Below are positions 1 through 11,216 of a DNA stretch of 64,000 nucleotides, in pieces. The DNA is from Papiliotrema nemorosa. Its lineage: Eukaryota > Basidiomycota > Tremellomycetes > Tremellales > Rhynchogastremaceae. Location of the stretch: NCBI GenBank assembly GCA_032158125.1, contig JASKOT010000009.1, positions 310,001 through 374,000 on the forward strand. The letters run 5' to 3'. Positions within the stretch are counted from its first letter, which is position 1. Each line of letters starts with the position of its first letter. The position numbers and the translations under genes were made by a program. The notes below the pieces were generated by a model, which was not told the origin of the DNA, did no database searches, and saw only the letters and a list, made by a program, of their open reading frames with translations.

Positions 1-438
1 TTCCTCGAAGCTCTTGCTGCGGCCCAAGCGGTCGGGGGAGGTGCTATGACAGTCGCAAGGCGAGGATGGACATGGGGAAATTGGGCATGGTGGTTGAGCG
101 TCGAGGCATTGTTAGTCTGGGGCGTCTTCAGGTCAGTGAGATGCTCTCGTGTTCTTCACGAGCTGATAAGTAGGGTCACACTAGATTACGCTACGTCGGC
201 CCACCATCTCTCGGGTCTGGACCCATTCGCACTTTCCGCCGCAAACTCGTTTGCTTTGTCGGTTCCCCTCCCAACGGCCATATCGGCTTTCATTGTGCCT
301 CACAGAGGCTCGGCAAACTTTTTTGATCTGTTGGAGAGGATGGATCTGTGGAAGAGGCTAGATGAGCTTGGGGTGTTTAGCTCTGGGTCGGAAGTGGTGG
401 TAGGGGGTGTGAGAATGTTGGGAGGGGTCCCAACCTGA
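1..438 (+). CDS. 3' end of an unidentified gene, possibly a membrane protein (partial)
   Basis: The frame is open from base 1 to a TGA ending at 438, so this looks like the tail of a gene starting left of the window. The first 45 residues are hydrophobic and Trp-rich (WTWGNWAWWLSVEALLVWG), which would fit a membrane segment. A possible donor follows at about 131 (GTCAGTGAG), so the middle part may be an intron. The last part (LLERMDLWKRLDELGVF) looks like an amphipathic helix. No family is recognised. The reading frame itself is reasonably clear, but whether all of it is coding is not. Confidence 0.35.
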   Translation, partial: FLEALAAAQAVGGGAMTVARRGWTWGNWAWWLSVEALLVWGVFRSVRCSRVLHELISRVTLDYATSAHHLSGLDPFALSAANSFALSVPLPTAISAFIVPHRGSANFFDLLERMDLWKRLDELGVFSSGSEVVVGGVRMLGGVPT

Positions 439-659
439 TTGCAAGAGCAGGGGCCGTCAGAGTGTACATCTTGTTGTATCTTGTGCAGTCATAGCTATAC
501 GTATACATATCTATTGCACGTATAATGTCAGTCTTTTGCGCCCTTAGGACAATGTACGGCGTTCGTTGTGAACGGATCCGAAACAGCAAGAGCAACATGG
601 TCAACTGCATCCATTCGCCTTTGCTTTCATCGCGACCACCACACAGGCGTAGCTCAGAG

Positions 660-3600
660 ATGGCCGAGGCGAAATGGGCAGTAGAAGAGCGAAAGCTTTC
701 TCAAGCACTAGGTAAGTCCTGATAGCTCTCTGGCAGGACCGCCCATCGGCCGCAGCTCATTCATCGCTTCCACTTTAACAACGATTGACCTCCAGACGAC
801 CTAGGTGATGGGCAATACAAACTCGCCCAAAATGCAATAGACAAACATCTCAAGAAACATCCCAAATCTCAACCTGCCCTTGCGTTGCGTATGGCTCTGC
901 TAGAACGGACTGGGTCGAGTCAAAGTGACGTTTTGGCGGTTTATGAGAAAGTCAAAGCTACCGGAGAGTTGACTTCGAGGAGTATATGGCTGGTCACCAC
1001 TTCCTTCCGAAGTCTACGTCGAGGTGAGTCGTCATCTCATGCACCTTCCGAACGCCCTAGCATCTCTCTCACCCTCGCTCTTCGCTCTTGACCTGTGTAG
1101 AAAGCAGGACTGACTGTAGGCGACCTGTCTTTGAAACTATACAACGACCTATGGGAAGCTCAACCCTCTCGACCTGAGCTGGGCGAACAGGTCTTCTTGC
1201 ATGCTGCGGCAGCTTGGGATACAGAGATGATGGTTGGGAGCAGTAGAAAAATGTTCAACGCTCAAAAATCGGCCGTTTGGGCTAGAGTCGCTGCTTGGTC
1301 TGAATGGGTCGCCGTGAGTACTACCTCGTCTCCGAAGCATCTTCTTTCTTCCACTATGTGGAACCTGGCTCAATACCGTCAAACGGTTCTGCCTGTACGT
1401 CCCGTACTCGTCAGCTGATGTATAGAAATCACCACAACCGACGACGAAAACGCCCGTCCCCCCACCTGCACCGGAAAAGTCATTACAAGTCGCTAAGTTG
1501 CTTCTGAACACTGCGGGACCTTCCACGGGTCTATCACCCGACACGTTCTGGCTCAAACTCCAAATCCTGATCTCGGCGGGTGATCTGGTCGAAGCGTTGA
1601 AAATCGCTCAGGAAGGTGGGAAAGAAGGGTCGTTGAGCAGGTTGTGGTTCAGGATGGAATCTGTTCCCGTCATCCTTGATCGACTGGGCGGGGATCAGCA
1701 TGCAGCGTGGGATATGGAGTGGGATTGGGTAAAGAGCAAGATACAGAGTGAAAAGGACTGGTGAGTCGTGCCCCGACGTGGAGTGCTCATTGGCAGTCAG
1801 AGGAATTATGCGTTCTATCGATACCTGCTCAAGACTGTCTCTCATGTTGAGCAAAAGATCGAAGAGACTAAACAATTCTTCAAAAACCTGGATCAGGAGG
1901 TCGGGCAGAAAGAAAGGGCACCGTGCTTGGCCCTTCTGGAACTGGACAACTCTGTGCCGGAGCTTAAACGGATGTCCATGGGGGAATGGGAGAAAATGGT
2001 AGATACCTACTGGTCCAGATGGGGTAGCAAGGGAAGCATCGTCACCGAGCTGGAAGGGATCGCAACGGTCCCTTCCAAGCGAGAATACATCTCTCGCATC
2101 TTAGTTGACCGCAGCTCAGGTTCGCATGTGAGTCTTTGACGTCGGCGTTAGAGATGTGCGGCTCACCGTATAGAGCGATCTTCAGGCGTATCGGGAAATC
2201 GTCAATGCCAAGACATACCTCCTCAGACAGCGAGACGCGGCATGGACATCCAGTCAGGCGGACGTGAAAGACCTATGGGACCTATACCTCTCCGGGTTGG
2301 CATATGGTGAGCTCGTCAGACTCTCCAAGGACTCGACTGATGTTAGGCCGGAATGTCCCTTCTACGGATATACAACCCGCAGATGATGTTGGTCTCTCCG
2401 CTGTCCACCTGCTACTCATTCGATGGTCGCAGGACAAAGCGGATGAGTCATTGCTGAACGACGCTCTCGCGTGTCTACGATACATCTCGAACAAGAGTTC
2501 AAGTTCGGCTCACGCAAAGTATCTCTACAACCGGGTTGCACGACTGCTGGGTGAGGTGGCCCAGCTGTGACCTTAGCGTAGCTGACAGACAGGTGCAACA
2601 AGTACGATCCCCGAGACGTACTTTACCACGGCTGGTCCGACAGAGATACAATATGACACTCTGCTTCATAACACGGTCGATCGGGCATCAGGGGAAGTGC
2701 ACATCGGATCGATGAACTCAAAATGGACCGCTCAGCTATCTAAAGCGGAGAAGGTGTACAAGCGGACCGCCAATGATGTCTGTTCTTTCCTGGATTCGGA
2801 TGTGTACCCTGCTCACTCTGCAGATCCCGGAATACCTCAAACAGGCACTTCAGAATGAGAGTTATTCCAAGTTGCACGAATTTAGGGAGGTTCAACAAAC
2901 CCTCAACCACTCTTTGCCTCGTGCCATCAGCATGATAGAAGGGGCTCGAGCACAACTCGTCTCTGGTCAAGCGGTCGACCAATCTACTTTGGACGAGATA
3001 AAGTCGTTGGCTCAAAAAGCCGAGGATGGTCTACTGGTGGATACGAGGGATTGGGGCTTGTTCCCGGATATAGGCGGCAACTTGCCTCGGATCAAGGATA
3101 TCTTGGTCTTGGGTGATCTAGTGGGACTCAACTGGGTATCAGAATGGGGTCGGCTTTTACATGTCATCTGCGAGTATGCCAAGACAGTCGACGTGGCAAG
3201 TTTGACTCTGCCACAGAGCGAAGGGCAAGGGGTAAGCCTGTCACTGCAGTTCCTACAAATTGTCTACCTCTGACTTGTGTAGCTTCTTCCAGCTGAGAAG
3301 GCTGTCCGAGCTGGTTTCGAAGCTTACTTTGACTGGAGCAAGCAGGTCGTCTTCGGGGCTGGCGAAGCACCGGATATTTCAGATGCCTTCTCTGGTCAGC
3401 TCCCAAGGACTCTCATTGGAAATGAGCTGATCAGCAGGACTTGTCGAGATCGCCACGGGTGATGAGGCGGACACCAGATGGCTGAGAGTTTACAATCTTT
3501 TCCTACTGCTAGAGGTCGGTCATCATGTCTTCCATGTTTAGAATGCACTAATCACCAGGCAACGAAGAATGTCGATGTGATATATAAACGTCTACAGATT

Positions 3601-3936
3601 GTAGCTCAAACAAAACCTGCCGGCAAGGGGAAGAAGACTGTTGATCAACATTTGACAAACCGCATCAAGGGCACGAAACCCCTTCGGGATGGACTGAACG
3701 AGAAGATGAGAGACATGGCGGCTCAGCTGGACGAGCGGATTGTCGGAGACGAGAGTGCCGTATGGGCAGACGTGGGCAAGGGCTTCTTTGAGGTGAGACG
3801 ACCATAACGCGTTTGTTCACGGGAGCTCACGAGTCAGGACGGGACATTTGTGCAGACTTTGAGGAAAGAAGTTGTCGAGGCGCGGGTCAGGTCAATTCGG
3901 AATGCGCAGAATTTGTTGCAAGGGAAGAAGATATAG
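660..3936 (+). CDS. NAA25: NatB N-terminal acetyltransferase accessory subunit (NAA25/MDM20)
   Basis: This is the large non-catalytic subunit of the NatB complex. It anchors the catalytic Naa20 to ribosomes for N-terminal acetylation of Met-Asp/Glu/Asn/Gln proteins. The start at 660 reads MAEAKWAVEERKLSQAL and splices (intron 712-795) into DDLGDGQYKLAQNAIDKHLK, the typical first TPR-like helix pair of Naa25. Later exons carry the family's helical repeats (KLYNDLWEAQPSRPELGEQ, YRYLLKTVSHVEQKIEETK, LLELDNSVPELKRMSMGEW). The reading ends in ARVRSIRNAQNLLQGKKI before TAG at 3934-3936. At least eight short introns interrupt it, and the spliced length of roughly 900 aa suits the family. It converges on CTK3 with about 180 bp between the stops. 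Family assignment is by recognised sequence pattern; exact exon borders in the middle are uncertain. Confidence 0.82.
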
Positions 3937-4117
3937 GAGGATACTTGTGAGCTGTGAAAGCGAAGACGAGGAGATCATTATACCTGCATCATAGCATATA
4001 CAATATACAACAGTCGTACTCGTACACTCCTCATGTCATGAATTGTCAGAATTTACCAGCCTGCCACAGACGCTCCAAGACGACGCGATGTCAGGTAGAT
4101 GTCGGGGATAATCTTGA

Positions 4118-5318
4118 TCATCCCAGGAGCCCTGCTACCGCTGCATCGCTGAGAGTCAGCAAGATCGTCTTGGTATCGCTCTTGGATCACTCACCGCTTC
4201 ATTCTGTCACAATCATCCGAGGTCAACTCCCCAGTCGACTCCCACGTCTGCTCAAATTCCATCTCCAGAGCATTCAGCCCATTCTGTTCTGTACCATTTT
4301 TGGACGGGGCAGGGGGAGGCAACATTTTCCCCGCTGCTGCCCCTCCTCCACCTGTTACTGCAGCTGGGTTGAGGGAAGAACCGGGAGTTATAGATGTAGT
4401 TGCGGCAGGACGAGAAGATGGTGAAGCTGGAGTAAAAGGGGATGCGGGGGACGGGTTTGAGCTCGATCCAGAGAGAGTTGGTGTGGAACTGGGTCCTGCG
4501 GGAGGTAGGGAGGAGGGTTTGGGGACTAGGGAGGGAATTGGGAGGATCCAAATACGTTCTCGCAGTCGCTTGTGCTGGAAGTCAGCTCATCGGTCACAAG
4601 ACAGCAATGGTGTTTTTTGGAGTCTGCGTGACGAAGTGAGATTGTAGAGGGTGACTGACCCGTTCACGATCTTCCTCCATTCTTCGCAGAATGTCATTCC
4701 TTGAGAAAGCCTCCGAATGGCCTCTCTTCTTCGGTGAGCTGGATCTAGGATGTCAGCGAGATCCTGCCTCTTCCATCCAGCGAAGGGGATGCGTCGACAA
4801 TCGAAATTTTCTGTGATGCTGAAAGTCAATCGATGCGTACCCTTCGAAAGACCTCTTGTCGAGGGATTCCAACACCTCATCAATGATACTCGAATCAATC
4901 ACTCGTCTCGTCCTCCAGCTTTCCAGGATCTGCCATGAGCTTTCAACCAAACGACGTCTACGTGGAAACCCACCTGCTTGGCCGACCTCAAGTTCAAGAC
5001 TCCCTCCCTTGTATCGGGTACCACCCTCCCTACAATCTCCCCTAAATCCCTGACTACAAAACCCAGATACCCCCCAGCTTCTTGACCCAACGCCAAACAC
5101 GCTTCACACAATCCATCAAGGAAATACAAGATGTTGATCCGAGTGTTCAAAGTCCCCTTGGCGCATTCTTCAAGTGCTACTTCCCAGAGATCTTCGCCTG
5201 CCCTCGGTCCATTTTTCAGTGCGAAAGATATCACTTTTTGGATGGATTGGGAAGAAGCGTTGAGTTTACGAAGGAGCTGGAGAAACTGCATTCGGATCTC
5301 GAATGCGTCGAATGACAT
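4118..5318 (-). CDS. CTK3: CTD kinase I gamma subunit (CTK3)
   Basis: This is the regulatory subunit of the CTDK-I kinase that phosphorylates Ser2 of the RNA polymerase II C-terminal domain. The first exon, from ATG at 5318, is a CID-like helical domain: MSFDAFEIRMQFLQLLRKLN, then DLWEVALEECAKGTLNTRIN and ILYFLDGLCEACL. Downstream exons give WQILESWRTRRVIDSSIIDE and the diagnostic joined motif MEEDRERHKRLRERIWILP, which forms only after splicing out the intron near 4590-4665. A Ser/Pro/Ala-rich linker follows, then ALEMEFEQTWE. The last exon is tiny (acceptor just before 4154) and ends at the TGA covering 4118-4120. Spliced length is about 300 aa, as in other fungal CTK3 proteins. It is convergent with NAA25 and tail-to-head with the RSM1-like gene. 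Confidence 0.85.
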
Positions 5319-5588
5319 GGTAGAAGGATATCGGTGGTGCGTATGTGCGGAAAGAGATGAAGATGAAGACGAAAGTTCAAGGTGGTGAGCAGGTCAATCG
5401 TAGAAGCTGAAACGCAGTTCAACCGGTTGTTCAACGAGCTGCGGCGGACTCTATCATTCACCCTCCAGCTCGCCAGGCAATATTGGCAGTGTGCCATACA
5501 GGAACATACGATTTGCGATGCTCAGCTCATGGATACAAATGCATAAGGGGGCATATACAACGATACGATCAGCCCTCCAGTCTGATCC

Positions 5589-6920
5589 TCATATCCTCCT
5601 CCATTTCTTCTTCTCCAGCTTGTCGCTCAGCGTCAACCACCCCTTCTCCACCTTGTCCTTGTTCTTATCTGGCGTCTGACCGGTATGTAATAAAGGAAGG
5701 TCGTTCCACCAACTTCCAACTCTGAGCGGGCACCACGTGAGGTGTTCCGCTACGGCGTCCAATGACCTCCTCTCTTTGGGGTCGGTGAATGCCCATAGAC
5801 CGACGCGCCGTTGACATATCCTACAATGGATTATCTCTGTGTGTGAAGATGCTGCGTTGAGGTCGACGTGGGTGGAAGTGGAGTTGGGATGATAAGGAAA
5901 CCAAGCAAATAAAGCGAGAAGGGCGGAGTTCGTAGAGGACTGATGAGGAGTGTCATCGGAGGCGAGGTTGGCTGTCGATGCATATTTGGCGAGAGAGGCT
6001 TGTAGCGATGATGTTTGATCATTAGGCTGATGCAGTCAGTACTCGCAGCTCACCACCTTGGCCACGTCAACTCACCAAAGGCGACTGGACTTGGATCGAG
6101 GCAAGTAATGGGCAATCTCGTTGTAGTCCCCTGCCCAGCGCAGCCAAGCTCGACGAGATGGTCGGATGCAACATCCTCCTCAGTCTCACTATTAGCTCAT
6201 CTGACCATTAGCGCTCTTTCCTGCGAGATGCAATTATCCACTCACCTGGACACGCCTTTATCCTCCATGGGCACCCCTCTTGGTGTTTCCCTTTGATAGC
6301 CATACCCAATCGTCTGACCACCTCCTTCCTGACATTCGACTCTTTGATATCCATCACTCCAGCTACCGATAAGACTGCCCCACATTGTCCACACTGTATG
6401 CTTTCTCGATTTCGACAGGTCCAACCGTCTTTGGACAGAGTGACCGGATCCAGCGGTGTGTCCAGCTCAACAAACGACCCTTGAGCAAACGTCCGTAGAC
6501 GGGAAAGAAGGGGTAGAGGGGAATATGGAGCGTACGTATCGGCCGGTGGAAGGGATGGGAAGGGAGTTGTGGATGATGTGATACTCGACGAAGTGGTCGC
6601 TCTGGTTGAAGGGGGATACATCCTCGCTTTCTTGGGTTGAGATCGATCTATCAGGGAATCCAACGCTTCCAAGTATCGTTTCTACCATCAGGGTCACTTG
6701 AAAGATATGTGAGTGTACTGACTCTGGTATAACGAGTCTTGGTTGAGCTGGACAAAGATTGGTCCACTCGATCGACTTCGGACGAGGGAGAAGTCACGTT
6801 GATTGTCCCCGTCGAATCTGCCGCATCATCATCAGATACCGCCCAATCCTCTGGGTCATCGGCCTCGTATAAAAGCTTGAAGACATCCCTGAGATCGTCG
6901 TCGACCTCCTCCCTCGACAT
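5589..6920 (-). CDS. C3HC zinc-finger protein, RSM1/NIPA type
   Basis: This is a nuclear zinc-finger protein of the ZC3HC1 (NIPA)/fission yeast Rsm1 family. Family members are linked to mRNA export and, in animals, to the nuclear basket. From ATG at 6920 (MSREEVDDDLRDVFKLLYEA) an acidic N-terminus leads into the C3HC domain: DGWTC, CGQCGAVL and HQEGCPW supply the Cys/His ligands, roughly residues 140-200. A second Cys/His block, CRICQRRVGLWAF with HLTWCPL, matches the C-terminal Rsm1-like domain and lies in an exon around 5730-5830. The last exon ends in LSDKLEKKKWRRI at a TGA covering 5589-5591. I start at 6920 because the upstream extension of the same frame has no supporting signal. There are several short introns. 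Family call is strong; the molecular role in this organism is inferred. Confidence 0.8.
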
Positions 6921-7270
6921 GGTGGGTGTGTTCCGCGATTGAGGGGGATCAAACAGTCCAAAGATGAAGTCGACGACTGTTGCTCGATAGGCGTGCAGAG
7001 GAACCCACCACGGACCCCAGGCGATCCTGCTCTGTCGTCTCTCTCCATGCATACATGCAGCCAGATGTGGCTGCAGAATACTGGCCGTGTGTGTGCGTGC
7101 ATATGCAGCTCGATGCGCAGGTTCCCGGACGACCCGAGGTCATTGCCTGCCGTTCTCGGGTTTTTACCGTCTTCGTCGGATTCGACGTTTCATGTTGGAC
7201 CCCTTATTGTCCTCGACGATGATCAAAACATGGGTATCATGGGCATCTCGACTGATGCATCTTACATATC
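6921..7270. promoter_or_regulatory. Divergent promoter between RSM1-like and DUF6604 genes
   Basis: This 350-bp spacer separates two genes read away from each other, so it must hold both promoters and both 5' leaders. I see no TATA element and no coding potential worth reporting. Confidence 0.4.
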
Positions 7271-9937
7271 ATGTCAAAGCTCGTAGCTACATGCTACGCG
7301 CAGTACAAGAATGACACTCGCGAACTATCGACGTGGTTGGCTGTCGCGGCGATCAATCATGGTTTCCCCATCGACGAGTTGAATCGAAACCCGTTTGATC
7401 TACAGGATGATCAGGGCCAGAGAACCGCTCAACAGCTGAAGAATGCTCAGAAGAAGGCAAAGCAGCGAGCCAAAGCGCAAGGAAAGGAGAACGTGCCCGA
7501 GGCGAGAGGAGGTCTGATTGGAGAAGAGCCTGTTATAGGTATGCCGCATGAGTGCTTGCAGCTAACCATCGCAGTTGAAGGGGGCTACCTGCTTAAAATC
7601 CCTCACTTTGTCAAGCTCGCCGACTACCTTGTTCAACAGGATGTTTCAATTCCGATCGCCGTGATGCAGCAACTTCGACGATGTATCGACTTGCGAGTGA
7701 AACGATTGAACCCTCTGGGTAATGAGCACGATGTCAAGCGACAGGGTCATGCTCACTTCATCGATATCCTCCAAGAGGTCGCACGGATCTTCACCGCTCA
7801 TATGTCCAGCAGAGCCGCCGATACCAACAAAAAGGGGAAATCTTGGGTTTCGTCAAACCCTTTCGACGCGCTCAACTCGAACAGGGCGACAGACGACCAG
7901 CACGAGGAGAGAGAAGAAGACGTGCCAGATCTGGCCTTACCCGAGCCTCCACGACCGCCTGGATCCAAGATCAATACCAAACGAGCGGTCTACACTCCCG
8001 AGATCGACCTGGAGGAAGGGTTGTACAGAGTGCTCGCGTTTTATACCGATGTTCACGAGGTGCGCGATTACGTGAAAGAGCTGTGGGAGAATTATAGAGA
8101 TGGCAAGACCGACTTGATCAGCGCGGCAGTCACCACGAATACCGCTCTGGAGCTTCTCCGAAAACCTCACGAGGATCTGGTCAAGAATGTTCTTCCCCTT
8201 TTCCAAAACGGGATCCCACACCTCCTCTTGCTCTTGATGGGCTGGCTCGTCGGAGCTCCTCAACATATGGCCCAGTACCCCCACCTCCTGGCACCCAGAC
8301 TACTAGCACAGTACGACGAGGTTGACGAGCATGACGAGGTGTTGACCAGTCTGAAAGACTTCTTGCTGGTCCACAACTACGCAATCGTTGGCGGAGTGGG
8401 TGACCTGTTCCGGGACGGCATGATCCCACTCCACAGACCAGGATGGCGAGGCACTTTTGACCCTCTATTCGGACGGAAGAAGTTCTCTTACCGAAAAGAC
8501 TGGCAGCAGTGCGAGGTACTCCTACTCGAAAGCTACACCGACCACCCTATGCTTCTTCTAGTTGGCGACAAGCTGCTGCATTTCGGCGGCACTGGCGGGG
8601 CGGACAATCAATTCTCCTTCGACGAGATGGCAGTGGAAATGCACACCTTTAGCAAGAAGAAGGAACCGACTCTGCTTCTTATGGCTCATTCGGAAATCTG
8701 GCTCGACATCATCCGTGTCATGGGTCCGACTGTCGGACAGGGTTTCAGAGACATGCGAAGGCAGTTTCGTGAAATGAGTGACATGTTGAAAAGGAGAAAA
8801 GAAATTGAGAGTAGGATCTTTCCTCCGGACTGGACGCAAAACAAAGAGAATATGGCAGTTGCTTTACAGAAGGCATTGGAAGATCTGAGCAAGGAGGATC
8901 CGATGGAGAAGAACCGCATCGTCATGGAACGAAGACTCGGGCGTTCGCATACGCCTAGTCGATTCATGAAGCGTGCTCCGATGCTCTGCGGCACATTTCT
9001 CTTTCAATTCAAGCTATACTACCAGGAACTCGGGTTCGATTTGGCAAACTCTTGGTGCACCATTATGAGTGCCGCGCATCTTGTGACGGCTTGTCGACAT
9101 TACGACACACTCTCTCAAGTCCCCAATCTCAAGCCATGGCCGGATATAGACTTTGTGATGGACATGCACGGCAAAGAGGATTTATTCGGAGGCAAGATGC
9201 CGCGCAACATTGACGAGTCTATGACCGCTTTTCTCGATATGCGCGGCTGGTCGAGAGAGGTACAGGGGGCTATGAAGTACTATGGAACCGACAAGCCGAT
9301 CCCAAAATGGCTCAGAAACGTCTCGACGGATGCCCCCTTGGTCAGGGATTCTGGTCCTCGTGGACTGAAAGATCATTCGCAAATCATTCCCATCTTCTTC
9401 CGCAAATATTGCGGATCGAGCACGTTGGGCACTCGTCTCGATGTCAAGAGCATCGAGAATTTGCTCGCGGATGTGACTCACGACCTGCAACGACCCAAAT
9501 ACAAAGGTCGAAAATTGCGACGCGAACGTAAACACAAATCGCCTAAATACTCGGTGGTTCAGCTCCTCTCAATTATCGAAGCCGGGCTCAAGATGGAGAC
9601 CTCCTCGATTCACTTTGACTACGTCTCGATGCATCTCAGGTGTATTCAATTCTTGAAAAAGGTCAAAATGGGCGCGCACGACTATCTGGTGGGGAAACAC
9701 GGCGAAAGTTACCTTGAGAACGATTCACAACTACCTTACATTGTGGCTTGGATCTTGCAGGTGGCGTTGTTCTCGGACAGAGCAATTAGGATGGTGCTCA
9801 AAGGTCAACCAGGGGCCGATCAACTTGTCACGGCTAGCAAGCTGCTTATTGGTGCGATCAACAATGTCAACGAAATGCTCGCAGACGGTCAAAAGGGCCG
9901 GATAGAGGTCGACAAAATGGAGCGACAAGTTGGCTAG
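7271..9937 (+). CDS. Large DUF6604 domain protein
   Basis: The N-terminus (YAQYKNDTRELSTWLAVAA, then LKIPHFVKLADYL about 100 residues on) matches DUF6604, a domain of unknown function at the N-terminus of many fungal proteins. The frame runs 888 codons without a stop, but an internal intron is likely at 7539-7574: GTATGC donor, GCTAAC branch point and GCAG acceptor, 36 nt and a multiple of three. Removing it joins the domain to VEGGYLLKIP and gives 876 aa. The remainder is helical and charged, with no recognised catalytic motif, signal peptide or membrane segment. Lys/Arg-rich stretches lie at about residue 55-75 and near 740-755 (KYKGRKLRRERKHKSPKY). The 3' end overlaps the last 71 bp of a frame on the other strand. 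Function unknown. Confidence 0.8.
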   Translation: MSKLVATCYAQYKNDTRELSTWLAVAAINHGFPIDELNRNPFDLQDDQGQRTAQQLKNAQKKAKQRAKAQGKENVPEARGGLIGEEPVIGMPHECLQLTIAVEGGYLLKIPHFVKLADYLVQQDVSIPIAVMQQLRRCIDLRVKRLNPLGNEHDVKRQGHAHFIDILQEVARIFTAHMSSRAADTNKKGKSWVSSNPFDALNSNRATDDQHEEREEDVPDLALPEPPRPPGSKINTKRAVYTPEIDLEEGLYRVLAFYTDVHEVRDYVKELWENYRDGKTDLISAAVTTNTALELLRKPHEDLVKNVLPLFQNGIPHLLLLLMGWLVGAPQHMAQYPHLLAPRLLAQYDEVDEHDEVLTSLKDFLLVHNYAIVGGVGDLFRDGMIPLHRPGWRGTFDPLFGRKKFSYRKDWQQCEVLLLESYTDHPMLLLVGDKLLHFGGTGGADNQFSFDEMAVEMHTFSKKKEPTLLLMAHSEIWLDIIRVMGPTVGQGFRDMRRQFREMSDMLKRRKEIESRIFPPDWTQNKENMAVALQKALEDLSKEDPMEKNRIVMERRLGRSHTPSRFMKRAPMLCGTFLFQFKLYYQELGFDLANSWCTIMSAAHLVTACRHYDTLSQVPNLKPWPDIDFVMDMHGKEDLFGGKMPRNIDESMTAFLDMRGWSREVQGAMKYYGTDKPIPKWLRNVSTDAPLVRDSGPRGLKDHSQIIPIFFRKYCGSSTLGTRLDVKSIENLLADVTHDLQRPKYKGRKLRRERKHKSPKYSVVQLLSIIEAGLKMETSSIHFDYVSMHLRCIQFLKKVKMGAHDYLVGKHGESYLENDSQLPYIVAWILQVALFSDRAIRMVLKGQPGADQLVTASKLLIGAINNVNEMLADGQKGRIEVDKMERQVG

Positions 9938-10931
9938 GACGCGGTCCCACAAGAGTGGTGAACATACAATCTTTGGCGCCTATGGCATGTCTAGACCGCT
10001 CGCTAAATTGTCCATACACGATGCATGAGTCTGTGCTACCATGTTTCCTCTGAATTATCTCACTTCGACCTTGCTCCTCTGCATCACCAGAAATTCTTAG
10101 TGCACGACGCAATGCAGACAGGTTCGTATGGCTAACCGCTTCTAGTCTGTCAATGACAGCGGTCAAGTGTTGGGGTATTCCCGAACCCTCTCGACTCAAG
10201 TCTTTGACCATTGCCTCGATTAGAGCTCTTTGATCGATGAGGAGCTCTTCGGTGTCATTGATGTTTTCCTCGAGGTATTCCGTATGATTGCATGGCATTC
10301 GAGCGTAACACAGAGTTTCAGCTTGACATCCTTCTTCACTCTTTGCATCTCGATACAACTCCAACCCGGAGCCATTTTCAAACTCTGCCGAATGGCGTTC
10401 TGATGCGAAATCAGAAGCTATCGTCCCTCTGATGTTCAGAGCTGCATTTAAGAGCTGTAGCCACGGTTTGAGATCATCTTCCTCCTCCGAAACATATATG
10501 TCGATACCAACATCCGACATGCCACACGCAGAGTTTGATGTTTTGCGCCATCCATGAACGGTATCCTTGTCGTCAGTCTCGACACGGTAGATGGTGATGC
10601 CAAGATTTGATAACGCTTGTTGAATCATAATCGCTCCATGGACGAGACCTGCGGCACTGCGAGATCCCCTTTCGAAGACAAGTGAAACGCGCGTGGGAGA
10701 ATCGACAGCATAGTCATAAACGCTGCTGTCGATTGGCGAAGATGGAGGAGACGAGTGAGAGAGAAACGTCTGGCTATAATCATCACCTCCGTTTGGATGA
10801 ATCTCGACGTTCTCATCATGAGCGTCAGAGCGCAAAGTGTCCACCCGAGTAAGCTTTGGAGAACCTGGACTGGCACTGAACTCGCCGTGCGGATCCAGGT
10901 AGTCTGGCAGGTTCGCGACATCTTCTTGCAT
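9867..10931 (-). CDS. Hypothetical protein, tandem paralogue A
   Basis: This is a single open frame of 354 codons from the first ATG at 10931 (MQEDVANLPDYLDPHGEFSA). The frame extends upstream only through non-ATG codons. No known family is recognised. The first third is Ser/Pro/Asp-rich and probably disordered. The centre is a compact part (QQALSNLGITIYRVE, VGIDIYVSEEEDDLKPWLQL) and the C-terminal third is helical (IDQRALIEAMVKDLSR, LEAVSHTNLSALRRALRI). The centre and C-terminus align with the next minus-strand gene (11217-12068), so the two are tandem duplicates. The last 23 or so codons run antisense to the end of the DUF6604 gene. That tail is low-confidence and may be replaced by a spliced exon. 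Confidence 0.6.
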   Translation of the reverse strand: MQEDVANLPDYLDPHGEFSASPGSPKLTRVDTLRSDAHDENVEIHPNGGDDYSQTFLSHSSPPSSPIDSSVYDYAVDSPTRVSLVFERGSRSAAGLVHGAIMIQQALSNLGITIYRVETDDKDTVHGWRKTSNSACGMSDVGIDIYVSEEEDDLKPWLQLLNAALNIRGTIASDFASERHSAEFENGSGLELYRDAKSEEGCQAETLCYARMPCNHTEYLEENINDTEELLIDQRALIEAMVKDLSREGSGIPQHLTAVIDRLEAVSHTNLSALRRALRISGDAEEQGRSEIIQRKHGSTDSCIVYGQFSERSRHAIGAKDCMFTTLVGPRPSQLVAPFCRPLSGPFDRLRAFR

Positions 10932-11216
10932 TTTTGAATTGAGCGAGCAGCTCGAGCTGGTTATGAGAAGTACAACGAATTTCAAGAATGAGCTAGTGAG
11001 GCGAGAGTCCAACTCTACAACCTCAAACGAGAATAACAGAAGGAGAAAGCTGAAACACGTTTCAGCATCAATGTCTCCGACCCATTTAGCGCATGTCAGA
11101 ATGACTTCACTCTTTTTATCATCTCAGACACTGCTACTAAGAATGCATACGTATGGTGGCTCTGTAGAATGGCTCAGTCAAGATCACACAGTCGACGGCC
11201 CTCCAATTATCCGAGC

